Below are positions 7,244-15,175 of a stretch of 41,805 nt of DNA, piece after piece; position 1 is the stretch's first letter; the number at the start of each line of letters is the position of its first letter. A model generated the notes under the pieces. That model saw only the letters and a list, made by a program, of their open reading frames with translations, was not told where the DNA came from and searched no databases. Source of the stretch: Bacteriovoracaceae bacterium (GTDB lineage: Bacteria; Bdellovibrionota; Bacteriovoracia; Bacteriovoracales; Bacteriovoracaceae); contig CANCFT010000032.1 in the NCBI GenBank assembly GCA_947377285.1, positions 1 through 41,805 of the forward strand. Reading direction: 5' to 3'. Made by a program: the position numbers and the translations under genes.

Positions 7244-8011
7244 ATGAAAGGATTAGTTTTTTTAAAACCACTCGAATTTATCATTATTGCAGATGGTGAA
7301 AAATGGCGTCAGGGTGATCAAATTAAAGGAAGTTTTCAAATAAAGAATTTGGGGGCTGACAAAGTTGATTTAAGTTTTTTAAAAATATCTTTAGCTGTAG
7401 GCATATTTAAGAAAATAAAACTAAAAGATAAAAAATCCTGGAACCTAATAAGTGATTTAGTTTTAAGTGAATCAATTTCAATTGAACCAAACAAGGAATT
7501 AATTTTTCCATGGAAATTTTTAATCCCTGAAGACTGCCAAATAACAGAAAAAGATAAAAGTGTATTTCTTACTTTTAATACGTCAAATTCCGAAATTGAG
7601 ACGTGGCCTTCAGGCGAGCTTGAGATAGCAATTGAACCAAAACTAATTATTCATCAGTTTTTAGAAGTTATTCAAAATTTTCTTAGATTTAAAATTGTAA
7701 AAACTAAATTTTCAGATGGTATGGTTGAAGTAAAACTAAATCCACCAAACTCTAAAGAGATGAGTCATGTTGAATCAGTTGTACTTCGTGCAAGAGAAGT
7801 TAATTCAATTCTCGAACTTGAATATACATTTAATATTCTAGTCTTTGAAACGGTCGCTGGTAATATAATGGCGCAAAAAAAGATTAAGCATGTAGAACAG
7901 AAATTAACTTCTAAAGAATGTTATATTTACGGTGATTCATTTAATCAAGATTTTGTGATTTCATCAGTTGGAAGTCTCATAAAAGAAGCAACTCCGAAAT
8001 TTTATTCTTAG
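7244..8011 (+). CDS. beta-sandwich protein, possibly arrestin/Spo0M-like
   Basis: This 255-aa protein has no signal peptide. The opening pattern LEFIIIADGEKWRQGDQIKG followed by alternating hydrophobic strands (SFQIKNLGADKVDLSFLKIS, then ELIFPWKFLIPEDC) resembles the arrestin-type fold of Spo0M and related cytoplasmic proteins, where GDxIxGxVxI is typical. A second half (about 135-250) is also strand-rich, consistent with a two-lobed arrestin arrangement. ATG at 7244 follows AGGT closely. It is divergent from the duplicated-domain gene (117 nt shared upstream region) and 32 nt upstream of the protease gene, so the two may be cotranscribed. The family call is tentative. Confidence 0.55.
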   Translation: MKGLVFLKPLEFIIIADGEKWRQGDQIKGSFQIKNLGADKVDLSFLKISLAVGIFKKIKLKDKKSWNLISDLVLSESISIEPNKELIFPWKFLIPEDCQITEKDKSVFLTFNTSNSEIETWPSGELEIAIEPKLIIHQFLEVIQNFLRFKIVKTKFSDGMVEVKLNPPNSKEMSHVESVVLRAREVNSILELEYTFNILVFETVAGNIMAQKKIKHVEQKLTSKECYIYGDSFNQDFVISSVGSLIKEATPKFYS

Positions 8012-8043
8012 AAAATATTTAGAAATTATTAGGTGGTATATTT

Positions 8044-8943
8044 ATGAAAAAAATATCTTTGTTAATTCTCATTGCAATTTTGGTGTCGTGTAAGGCCATT
8101 GATAATAATCGTACACCGACTATTATTACTACATCGATTATTAATGGAGTTGAAATTAAAAAAATCGATTCATTTTCTTCAAGTGTTGTCGGGGTCTATG
8201 ATATAAAGCTAAATACGATTTGTACTGGAACCTTAATTGATTTGAATATTGTTTTAACAGCGGCACATTGCATACCGAATCATGTATGGGATCTTAAGAT
8301 TATTTTTTCGACAAATGTCGATTCTATACTAAATGTAAAAGATCCCAATATTCAACTTAAGTATATGAAGTCAGCAACAGATGCCAAAGTTGGACCAACA
8401 TGGGATCCTAAAAATGAAACGGTTCAATTTGATACTGGTGATATTGCCTTAATAAAATTTCAGGGTATGGCGCCGAGTGAATATAGGCCAGCGAGCTTTT
8501 TAAAAAATGGTGATGATTTAAAAATTGGTTCTATCGTTACTATTGCTGGTTTTGGTGTCAATTATGTAGATATGGAAGAAATAAATCCTAAAAAATATAG
8601 AAATCTCGAAAATGATTTAGATTTAGGTGATGTCATTTGTAGTGGTAAAAATCGTGGTAATTATGGAACCTGTTATAAAATTACCAAAACGGGGGACGGA
8701 CTTTTGCGAACAGCGAATGCACCTATTTCTTTTATTCATGAGACAGAGGTGCGTTTGAATGAAAAAAAAGCTGGAACATGTAACGGTGATTCTGGTGGTC
8801 CCGCATTCTTATTTAAGGATGGAGCTTTTTATCTTTTTGGGGTTACAAGCAGAGGTGGAGAATTTTGTAATGAGGCCGGAGTTTACACAAATGCATTGAT
8901 TTATAAATCATGGATTGAAGCGACTAGCAAAGTTCTTCAGTAA
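8044..8943 (+). CDS. trypsin-like serine protease, lipoprotein
   Basis: This 299-aa protein carries a lipoprotein signal peptide (MKKISLLILIAILVSC, lipobox LVSC, modified cysteine C16). The chymotrypsin-fold triad is complete: H75 in VLTAAHC, D133 in DTGDIALIKF and S250 in GTCNGDSGGPAF. Cysteines at C60/C76 and near the active serine fit the usual disulfides. The N-terminal IINGVEIKK recalls the IVGG-type mature start of trypsins, so activation by cleavage after about residue 31 is possible. A good AGGTGGTAT region precedes the ATG. It is followed by a terminator-like inverted repeat. Substrate unknown; an outer-membrane or periplasmic protease useful in predation is an inference from the lineage. 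Confidence 0.9.
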   Translation: MKKISLLILIAILVSCKAIDNNRTPTIITTSIINGVEIKKIDSFSSSVVGVYDIKLNTICTGTLIDLNIVLTAAHCIPNHVWDLKIIFSTNVDSILNVKDPNIQLKYMKSATDAKVGPTWDPKNETVQFDTGDIALIKFQGMAPSEYRPASFLKNGDDLKIGSIVTIAGFGVNYVDMEEINPKKYRNLENDLDLGDVICSGKNRGNYGTCYKITKTGDGLLRTANAPISFIHETEVRLNEKKAGTCNGDSGGPAFLFKDGAFYLFGVTSRGGEFCNEAGVYTNALIYKSWIEATSKVLQ

Positions 8944-8989
8944 AATTGAACAATAGACAAGTTTTAAAAAAGACGATTCAAAGTGAATG

Positions 8990-9030
8990 AAACTAAGTAG
9001 AAATTAATTTAATAGTCTAACTTAGTTTTT
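8990..9030 (+). terminator. probable rho-independent terminator after the protease gene
   Basis: Arms AAACTAAGTAGA and TCTAACTTAGTTT pair with a single bulged A around a 14-nt AT-rich loop, and the 3' arm runs into TTTTT. It lies 46 nt after the protease stop and before the superoxide dismutase gene. Confidence 0.55.
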
Positions 9031-9136
9031 AAATTTGAATATATATTTAAATTATATTAGTCGCAAATAAAGATCAGTGTAATAGTCACTTTGGTAAAAT
9101 GTTTTATCGAAAACCTTGAACTTGAGAGTGATGGAT

Positions 9137-9787
9137 ATGTTGATAATGCCAAAATTTGACTTTACTAAAGTAAAACTTATTTCCGAAGAGACATTTAAAT
9201 ATCATTTCGGAAAACATTATAAAACGTACTTGGACAATCTCAATAAGCTAATTGAAAACAATTCCCCCGTGAGTTTAACTGAAGTAGTCTGTTCTTCAAA
9301 GGAAGCGATTTTTAACAATGCTGCACAAGTTTGGAATCATACTTTTTATTGGTTAACTTTAACTCCTGAGTCAACTTTCCTTGAAGCTCAATCAGAACTT
9401 CACATTCAGATCATTCACCAGTATGGATCATTTGCAAATTTTAAAACCCAGTTTATTAAAAAGGCAACTGAGCTTTTTGGTTCAGGTTGGACTTGGCTTG
9501 TCATTAATAAAGAAAATAATCAATTAGAAATATTAAATACTCTAAATGCAGGGGTAATTGCATTTAATAAATTTAATCCATTGCTTATATGTGATGTTTG
9601 GGAACATGCATATTATATAGATTATCGAAATTCACGCACTGAATATTTAGAAGCATTTTGGAAGTCTATTAATTGGAATTTTGTAAGCAATAATTACAAG
9701 ACCAAAGTACTTATAGATATTGACTCAATGGTCTTACCAACTTTAAATACGATTTATGATGCGAATGAAACTTTTATCTGTTCATAA
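9137..9787 (+). CDS. sodB: superoxide dismutase, iron-type
   Basis: Counting from the ATG at 9137 (GAGAG about 9 nt upstream; ATGs at 9131 and 9146 are alternatives), this 216-aa protein matches Fe/Mn superoxide dismutases throughout. All metal ligands are present: H23 in KYHFGKHYKT, H68 in FNNAAQVWNHTFYW, D153 and H157 in DVWEHAYYIDYRN. Gln64 in AAQVWNH and the FGSGWTWL segment are characteristic of the iron enzyme. It dismutates superoxide to peroxide and oxygen in the cytoplasm. Oddities: the N-terminus lacks the usual PxLPY/PHIS segment, and there is an extra tail of about 30 residues after the normal end (NNYKTKVLIDIDSMVLPTLN onward). Rubrerythrin lies 80 nt downstream, a logical next step for peroxide removal. 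Confidence 0.92.
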   Translation: MLIMPKFDFTKVKLISEETFKYHFGKHYKTYLDNLNKLIENNSPVSLTEVVCSSKEAIFNNAAQVWNHTFYWLTLTPESTFLEAQSELHIQIIHQYGSFANFKTQFIKKATELFGSGWTWLVINKENNQLEILNTLNAGVIAFNKFNPLLICDVWEHAYYIDYRNSRTEYLEAFWKSINWNFVSNNYKTKVLIDIDSMVLPTLNTIYDANETFICS

Positions 9788-9812
9788 ATTTTGTTATTTT
9801 CACTAATACTTA

Positions 9813-9842
9813 TTGAATATTTAAAATTATAATGCCTATAAT
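9813..9842 (+). promoter_or_regulatory. candidate sigma-70 type promoter for rubrerythrin
   Basis: TTGAAT at 9813-9818 and TATAAT at 9837-9842 are separated by 18 bp, ahead of the GGAGG ribosome site at 9856-9860. In such AT-rich DNA chance matches are common; the perfect -10 and position support it moderately. Confidence 0.4.
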
Positions 9843-9843
9843 T
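9825..9843. promoter_or_regulatory. inverted repeat overlapping the rubrerythrin -10, possible operator
   Basis: AATTATA and TATAATT form perfect 7-bp arms around ATGCC. The repeat covers the -10 element. PerR/Fur-family operators are AT-rich inverted repeats of similar arm length but with a 1-bp centre, so a peroxide-responsive regulator is only a suggestion based on the downstream gene. Confidence 0.35.
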
Positions 9844-9867
9844 AATTCTACTGATGGAGGATTAATG

Positions 9868-10365
9868 ATGAAAAATACAAGTGAAAATTTGAAAGATGCG
9901 TTTGCCGGTGAAAGTATGGCCAACAGAAAATATTTAGCTTTTGCAAAACAAGCAGAAAAAGATGGATTTAAAAATATTGCTTCACTTTTTAGAGCTACAG
10001 CAGAAGCTGAAACAATTCATGCTTTAGGCCATTTGAATGCAATGGATGGTGTGAAATCAACTTTAGAAAATTTAGAATACGCAATTTCAGGTGAAACATA
10101 CGAGCACGAAGAAATGTATCCACCAATGTATGAGCAGGCGGTAAAAGAAGATCATAAAGCTAAAAAAATGTTTAAGTGGGCGATGGAAGTTGAAAGAGTT
10201 CACGCTGAACTCTATAAAACAGCACTTGAAGCTGTACGAACTGGAAAAGATATCGACTCTGAAGTTTGGTTGTGTCCAGTTTGTGGTCATCTTGAGTTTA
10301 AAAATCCTCCTGAAAAATGTCCTGTTTGTGGGCTTCCAGGGGCAAAGTACGCTAAAATTTCGTAA
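9868..10365 (+). CDS. rbr: rubrerythrin
   Basis: The start is chosen at the ATG at 9868 (tandem ATG at 9865), 7 nt after a strong GGAGG; this gives 165 aa. The ferritin-like diiron domain (about 1-130) shows the helix pairs FAGESMANRKYLAFAKQAE, FRATAEAETIHALGHLNAM, EEMYPPMYEQA and FKWAMEVERVHAELYKTALE, carrying the Glu and His ligands. The C-terminal rubredoxin-like Fe(Cys)4 site is WLCPVCGHLEF and EKCPVCGLPG. Rubrerythrin reduces hydrogen peroxide in the cytoplasm using electrons passed through the rubredoxin iron. The gene follows superoxide dismutase and has its own likely promoter and palindromic site. Confidence 0.95.
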   Translation: MKNTSENLKDAFAGESMANRKYLAFAKQAEKDGFKNIASLFRATAEAETIHALGHLNAMDGVKSTLENLEYAISGETYEHEEMYPPMYEQAVKEDHKAKKMFKWAMEVERVHAELYKTALEAVRTGKDIDSEVWLCPVCGHLEFKNPPEKCPVCGLPGAKYAKIS

Positions 10366-10428
10366 GTAGTCTCTAGATTGCTTATAGTTTTACTCAAGTA
10401 TTTTTCAAGCCAAGCCGAATAGGCTAAA

Positions 10429-11061
10429 ATGAAAAATAACACACTGATTTCATTATTTATATTAATGATTATATTTAGTTCAAACAGTGCCCATTCGGGC
10501 CCTGTTGAACCTGTAGATATTAATGGGGTTATTCAAGATCTAGTCACAGTTCAAAGCGAAGTTAAGGCGGTAGGAAGTATCAAGGCAGATTGTGTGACTT
10601 GCATCGTTCCGATAGAACCAAATCAAAAAGTAGATTTGAATAATAATGAATTCGATTTGGGAAATACGTTTTCCTATAAAGATAATAAGCCATATATTAT
10701 TCATCTCAAACGAACTAAATCTACACCTCAAAAAGTAACATTGAAAATTAAAAATCCATATTCGGATTGTGCAAAAATGTTTGTTGGAAGTAGCTCCTTT
10801 AATCCAAATGGTCCATTAGTTATTGGATGTGCATTTACCTATACCGCATTTGAAGAAAATAATATTGACTTAGATTTTAAATCACTCTCTTTGCCTATAA
10901 ATGATGAAGAACAGATTATAGAGATTAAATTTGTTAAACCCAAGTCTGGTGAATTTTACTATAAAATTGAAGCAAATGTCGTTAAAGGCAATAGTAGTAA
11001 AGTGAAGCAAAATAAAAAGTTTTGGGGATATGGGCACAATTTGAAATTCGAAGATAATTAA
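10429..11061 (+). CDS. secreted hypothetical protein, strand-rich, four cysteines
   Basis: This 210-aa protein has a signal peptide (MKNNTLISLFILMIIFSSNS, cleavage near AHS) followed by a strand-rich domain with cysteines in DCVTC, SDCAK and IGCAF. No family was recognised. The stop at 11061 is 14 nt before the start of the prepilin-like gene, so they probably form one transcript; a role in assembling or presenting that pilin-like product is possible but unproven. A small AGCC/GGCT hairpin lies next to its start codon. Confidence 0.7.
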   Translation: MKNNTLISLFILMIIFSSNSAHSGPVEPVDINGVIQDLVTVQSEVKAVGSIKADCVTCIVPIEPNQKVDLNNNEFDLGNTFSYKDNKPYIIHLKRTKSTPQKVTLKIKNPYSDCAKMFVGSSSFNPNGPLVIGCAFTYTAFEENNIDLDFKSLSLPINDEEQIIEIKFVKPKSGEFYYKIEANVVKGNSSKVKQNKKFWGYGHNLKFEDN

Positions 11062-11075
11062 CTTTAAGGTGTTAA

Positions 11076-12127
11076 TTGCATAAAAATAAAAATGGATTTT
11101 CATTAGTTGAACGCTCGTCATAGGCTTGATCGGAGGTGTGAGCTTAATTGTTATGAATCTTACAAAGCAGTCATCAAAGTCATCTACAAAATATCAATTT
11201 GATACAGAGTTAACTTTAATTACGAATGAAATAAATGGTATGCTGTCTAATCCCCAGAAATGTTTAACAACTTTTACAAATGCAATTCAAGAGAATGCAA
11301 ATTCTGCTCCTGTTCTAGATCCAACTCCGGCCAATCAAATTAGTCCTATTGGAATTTCAGGAATTCCAAGCACAACGAAAAGATATTTGGTGACAGCTGG
11401 TCCATATGGAAATGGAGCCGTTAAAATTTTAAGTTATGGTTTAAATATTAATGCAGTACCAGATCCAATACTTACGATTAATTTTGAAAATAAGGCAATT
11501 TTGGGAGGAGGTATTTTATCTCGAACAATAAAGCTTTATGTTGAAAAAGATATTTTAGGAGTGATTACAAATTGTCGTTCACTTTCAAGCTCTAGTGTAG
11601 ATATATGGTCTCGAGGAGCAGGAACAAATGTTTATTACAATGGTGGAAATGTCGGAATTGGTACTTCAACACCCGCAGCAAAGTTGGAAGTGAATGGAGA
11701 AATACGACCCATCGGAGTGGAGCTTGGCTCAATTTGTTCCAATATTGGAGCACAAGCATATGACCAATCTAGTGGTGCTCCAGTATATTGTAATACTGAT
11801 GTTCCATCACATCATTGGAATGTCGTAGGAATACTTTCTCTAGGCGAAGGGCAGACCTGGCGTAATACAAGTAATGCACTTGATTTTGACTATACAAATA
11901 ATAGTGGAAGAGCAATTATGATTTCAGTTTCACTAGGGCCAGTAACTAATTCAATCCTAGGTAAACTTACAGTGACTGTTGGTGGTGTAGTTACCGTTTA
12001 CCTACAGGCAAATATCACTGCGACTAGTGGTTATCTTTCGGCAACAAGTATTGTTCCAAAAGGAGCGATCTATAGAGTAAGTAGCGAGGGAAGCTTGCCA
12101 ATATCTACATGGGCAGAGTTAAGATAA
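11076..12127 (+). pseudogene. type IV prepilin-like protein with tail-fibre-like motif, frameshifted in the signal
   Basis: From a TTG at 11076 (AAGG upstream) the frame reads LHKNKNGFSLVE, a canonical class III prepilin signal (K-rich leader, G/F cleavage, E at +5), then runs into a stop at 11121-11123. One base out of phase the hydrophobic helix resumes (TLVIGLIGGVSLIVMNLTKQ) and stays open to 12127. Restoring one A near 11111 gives a single protein of about 350 aa. After the pilin helix comes a strand-rich domain and a GGNVGIGTSTPAAKLEVNGE motif, well known from phage tail fibres and other trimeric shaft proteins, then a beta-rich tail. If read intact it would be a minor pilin bearing an adhesin-like tip. 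Without the shift the downstream ORF could start only at a TTG at 11126. Sequencing error, phase variation and a true mutation all remain possible. Confidence 0.7.
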
Positions 12128-12129
12128 AA

Positions 12130-12147
12130 AAATATTTTCTAATATTT
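12130..12147. terminator. weak AT-only hairpin between convergent genes
   Basis: AAATATT and AATATTT pair around TTCT and cover the stop of the minus-strand SGNH gene. It is A/T only, so of low stability; possibly a bidirectional terminator. Confidence 0.25.
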
Positions 12148-13227
12148 ATGAAGAATTTTGGAATACAAATTTGCAAGCTGTGTCTGCCCGATACTATTAA
12201 TATGGCCATCTTCAAATTGATTCTTAGATAAAGTTGAATTGAAGGGAATGACTTCTACATCAATTTGATTCTTTTTTAAATCATTAACTAATTCGTCAGT
12301 TAAATTTTCGTCACTTTTTTCAAGACTATTATTTATAATAATAACAAATTTTACATGGCTAAAATATTTAAGATAAGCCTTTTTCATTTCAGTAAATATT
12401 GCAGAGACTAGTAAAATGTCTTCTGTACTAATTCTTGGTATTTCAGGTAATAATTTATTTAATAATGTATTTGAAGTAATTAACTTATAAAGAAAAGTAT
12501 AAAATTTTCTATCGTTAAAATTACCTTTGTAGTTTAAGGTTCCATTTTTATTGATTTGGTAATAAGGACTTTTACCATCGTCCCATGCTGTGTAATTTTT
12601 TGATCCAATCACTCTTGAATACATATATTGTGGAAAGAATGTATAGGAAAAAATACCTTGATTGGCCGGAATGATATTTTTGAAATTAAAATTTTGCATA
12701 AAGGCCAGTGTGTTATGTGGACCACCGCCTCTAATACCCCAATTGTAAATTTGATGATCTGGAAAAAACTTTATTAACTGAGCATCTAGTGTTTCATTAT
12801 TTTTGCACCATTCTCCAAATATATTTGAATCTCCAGCTAATATTAAATGCTTTTTTTTAAAGTTAGCATTTAATTCATCATATGGTTTTCTAAAACCAAA
12901 ATCACCAATTTCATAAAAGACACCACGGATGACTTTTCCATCTTGTTTTAATTGCTCTTGTACATTTGAATGAGGATAAAATATTGGCCCAATTTTTGAT
13001 TCTAATTTATGCTTTTCTATGTCATTGCAAGATTCTTGGCAGACATAATTAATTTCGTTTTCATATTGTTTTTGATTAAGAGTGAAATGACTTTTTAAGA
13101 CATGTGTAGAAGCATAGCTCATATTTAAAATGACGATATTGATTAATAAAAAGAGTGTGATTAAAGAAAGTTTTTGACTTGGCGCATTTGTTATTTTAGT
13201 TTGATTAAAAAAAAATCTAAAGTTCAA
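12139..13227 (-). CDS. membrane-anchored SGNH/GDSL-type hydrolase
   Basis: This 362-aa protein has an N-terminal hydrophobic helix (about 20-36, LSLITLFLLINIVILNM) acting as signal or anchor. The hydrolase blocks are visible: LILAGDSNIFGEW with the catalytic serine S134, NWGIRGGGPHNTLAF (oxyanion glycine and nearby polar residue), and the C-terminal DGHINSIGQTQLA carrying the Asp/His pair (D340, H342). SGNH enzymes remove or transfer acyl groups on polysaccharides, peptidoglycan or lipids; the location suggests an extracytoplasmic carbohydrate or lipid substrate. The start is a TTG at 13227 with GAGAG upstream; no earlier ATG fits. It is divergent from the radical SAM gene, with about 155 nt between the two starts. 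Confidence 0.8.
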   Translation of the reverse strand: MNFRFFFNQTKITNAPSQKLSLITLFLLINIVILNMSYASTHVLKSHFTLNQKQYENEINYVCQESCNDIEKHKLESKIGPIFYPHSNVQEQLKQDGKVIRGVFYEIGDFGFRKPYDELNANFKKKHLILAGDSNIFGEWCKNNETLDAQLIKFFPDHQIYNWGIRGGGPHNTLAFMQNFNFKNIIPANQGIFSYTFFPQYMYSRVIGSKNYTAWDDGKSPYYQINKNGTLNYKGNFNDRKFYTFLYKLITSNTLLNKLLPEIPRISTEDILLVSAIFTEMKKAYLKYFSHVKFVIIINNSLEKSDENLTDELVNDLKKNQIDVEVIPFNSTLSKNQFEDGHINSIGQTQLANLYSKILHKY

Positions 13228-13382
13228 TCTTTGCTCTCAAGTAAGTACGATTTTCATTCGTCATTGTCAGTTTACTTATTGTTAAAATAATAGCTGGCCT
13301 TTGTAAGGTTTGCAAGTTGTGATTCTTTTGATTCAAAAATTTGGTGTTGCAGTATAGCTATTTGTCAGCAATAATTTGAATT

Positions 13383-14783
13383 ATGTATTCTATTGATTTA
13401 AACAAACCTGGCATGATCAAAAAAGAAGAAATTCTGGGGGAAATTCAAAGTGATGAATTTGTTTATTTACGAATACCTAATAGTTTTTCTACCGCAGAAA
13501 TAAATCTTAATGATCTAATTGCATCCATAACATCTCGAACAAGTCGACTATTTGTCTCAATTGAAAGTTTCGAAACAATATCTCAATTTAAAAAGTATGA
13601 ACTTCTTTATCCAATTTCTTGGTTTGGAGTTCCGGTGAAAGTGGGTAGTAATCAGTTTGGTGGTAAAAATAATCAAACACTTTATTCAGGTGTTGATTCA
13701 AATAGTTTAGAGATTTTTGAGAATTTAAAAAATAAATTTATAAAAAATTCAAAAATGATTCCTGAATTTCAATTAACTGAAAATCACTATCAATTGGGGC
13801 CTACGATTGTAGAGTTTTTTAATCGTTACAAAATACCATTCGCTTTTCTAAATATAACAAAAGAACCAACTGATGCTAGTGTCTTAGCATTTCGAGAAAC
13901 CTTTGAATCGCTACGAGTGAATGGATTTAAAGGAAAAATTTATTTTTCTTTTAATAATAATCATCTTGAAGAGTGGAATTTAAAAACATTTAATACTTTT
14001 TCAGGACTTCAAACCGTTCATATTGATTTATCAAATAAATGTACTCATTCATGCGTTTTTTGTGGAGTTTGGGGACCAGATTTTATAGATGAAATGAAAA
14101 GTAAAAGTCCAAATAATATTATTGGTCCGGAATTAATTGATTTTATGAATCGCCAAATGTCTTTTGTAAAGGCCATTGAAATTTTAGAGTCTCTTCCTGA
14201 AACAGTAAAGACCGTTCAGTTTGGAGGAGTCGGTGACCCTTTGACTCATCCTCAATGGCTAAATATTCTCTCTCGTTGGAAATCGAGAGGCTTCAATGTA
14301 GAAGTTCTAACAAATTTTGAATATCCAAGTTTCAATGAAATAGACATTCTGCATGAACATTCAAGAGGAAAAAAAAATCTCGATTTTATGGTTAATATTT
14401 CAGCTGCTTCTGCAGGTTCTTATATAAAAGTGCGGCCTAGACAAACGACTATGATTTACGAAAAAGTTATCGCCAATATTCGTTATGCAAATGAATTAAA
14501 AAAAAGAGATGGATTTGGTTTAAACTTTGTTTTAATAAATATAATAAATGAATTTAATTATTTTGAAGCTGTTAAAATGATTGAGTTAGCTTATGACTTA
14601 GGGGCAAGTGTTTGGTTAAAACCGCTCGAGGTACATTCTGAAATTCATAAAAATTTTTCAATAAAAAATGAACACTATGATGATTTTCAAAAAATAATGA
14701 AAGCTGCATTATTAAGAGCAGACCAATTAAGAATAGATCTAGTCATGCGAAGTTTTGTAGAAGCTATTGTCGGAGAAGTATAA
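13383..14783 (+). CDS. radical SAM enzyme core with long N-terminal extension
   Basis: This 466-aa protein has the CxxxCxxC motif binding the SAM-cleaving 4Fe-4S cluster at C220-C224-C227 (DLSNKCTHSCVFCGVWGP), followed by the core barrel: QFGGVGDPLTHPQW (GxGEP-like), LTNFEYP, and IINEFNYFEAVKMIELA. The preceding 215 residues are unusual in length; they contain strand-helix units (SRLFVSIESFETISQFKKYE) that might be a binding domain or degenerate half barrel. The SPASM auxiliary-cluster domain expected at the C-terminus is instead encoded by the next ORF, 2 nt downstream. Together they resemble SPASM enzymes that modify peptides or proteins, but the substrate is unknown and no precursor peptide is evident nearby. 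Confidence 0.85.
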   Translation: MYSIDLNKPGMIKKEEILGEIQSDEFVYLRIPNSFSTAEINLNDLIASITSRTSRLFVSIESFETISQFKKYELLYPISWFGVPVKVGSNQFGGKNNQTLYSGVDSNSLEIFENLKNKFIKNSKMIPEFQLTENHYQLGPTIVEFFNRYKIPFAFLNITKEPTDASVLAFRETFESLRVNGFKGKIYFSFNNNHLEEWNLKTFNTFSGLQTVHIDLSNKCTHSCVFCGVWGPDFIDEMKSKSPNNIIGPELIDFMNRQMSFVKAIEILESLPETVKTVQFGGVGDPLTHPQWLNILSRWKSRGFNVEVLTNFEYPSFNEIDILHEHSRGKKNLDFMVNISAASAGSYIKVRPRQTTMIYEKVIANIRYANELKKRDGFGLNFVLINIINEFNYFEAVKMIELAYDLGASVWLKPLEVHSEIHKNFSIKNEHYDDFQKIMKAALLRADQLRIDLVMRSFVEAIVGEV

Positions 14784-14785
14784 AA

Positions 14786-15175
14786 ATGAGCGAATCTTTT
14801 TCACTAGGGCCAGTTTCTAATATCGAAACAAATTTAGAAAAATCTCAACTGGATTTTGGTGTTTTGAATGGTCAACTTCCCGCAGAACTATATCAGATGA
14901 TTCCTTGCACTATCGGTTTTACGTATATAAGGTTTGAAGTAGATGGGTCGGTAAAGCCTTGCTGTGTTTCTCCTAAGAATTTTGGAAATATAAATTTATC
15001 TAAATTTGATGATATCTGGCATTCTCAAGAATATTATTCTTGGAGAGGAAAATTTTTAAGAATACAACAAACGAAATTTCATCTAAAAGATAGAGAGTTT
15101 GGGTATTGCCAAATGTGTCCACATATTCCTTTGAATCTTGAAGCCTCTCGACTATTGGCAATTAAAAGAAATTAA
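14786..15175 (+). CDS. stand-alone SPASM-like iron-sulfur domain protein
   Basis: This 129-aa protein reads like the detached C-terminal part of a radical SAM/SPASM enzyme: C41, then FTYIRFEVDGSVKPCC (C59, C60), GNINLSKFDDIWHSQEYYSW, and FGYCQMCPH (C108, C111). These cysteines fit auxiliary 4Fe-4S binding. ATG at 14786 is 2 nt after the stop of the radical SAM gene, with GGAGAAG about 9 nt upstream inside that gene, so translation is coupled. Either the two are natural partners, or one base has been lost near 14780 from a fused ancestor. Its last four bases overlap the convergent phosphatase-family gene. Confidence 0.8.
   Translation: MSESFSLGPVSNIETNLEKSQLDFGVLNGQLPAELYQMIPCTIGFTYIRFEVDGSVKPCCVSPKNFGNINLSKFDDIWHSQEYYSWRGKFLRIQQTKFHLKDREFGYCQMCPHIPLNLEASRLLAIKRN

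Noticed and set aside
13228..13382. Precursor peptide gene for the radical SAM enzyme
   Set aside because: No small ORF with a ribosome site was found in the intergenic region.
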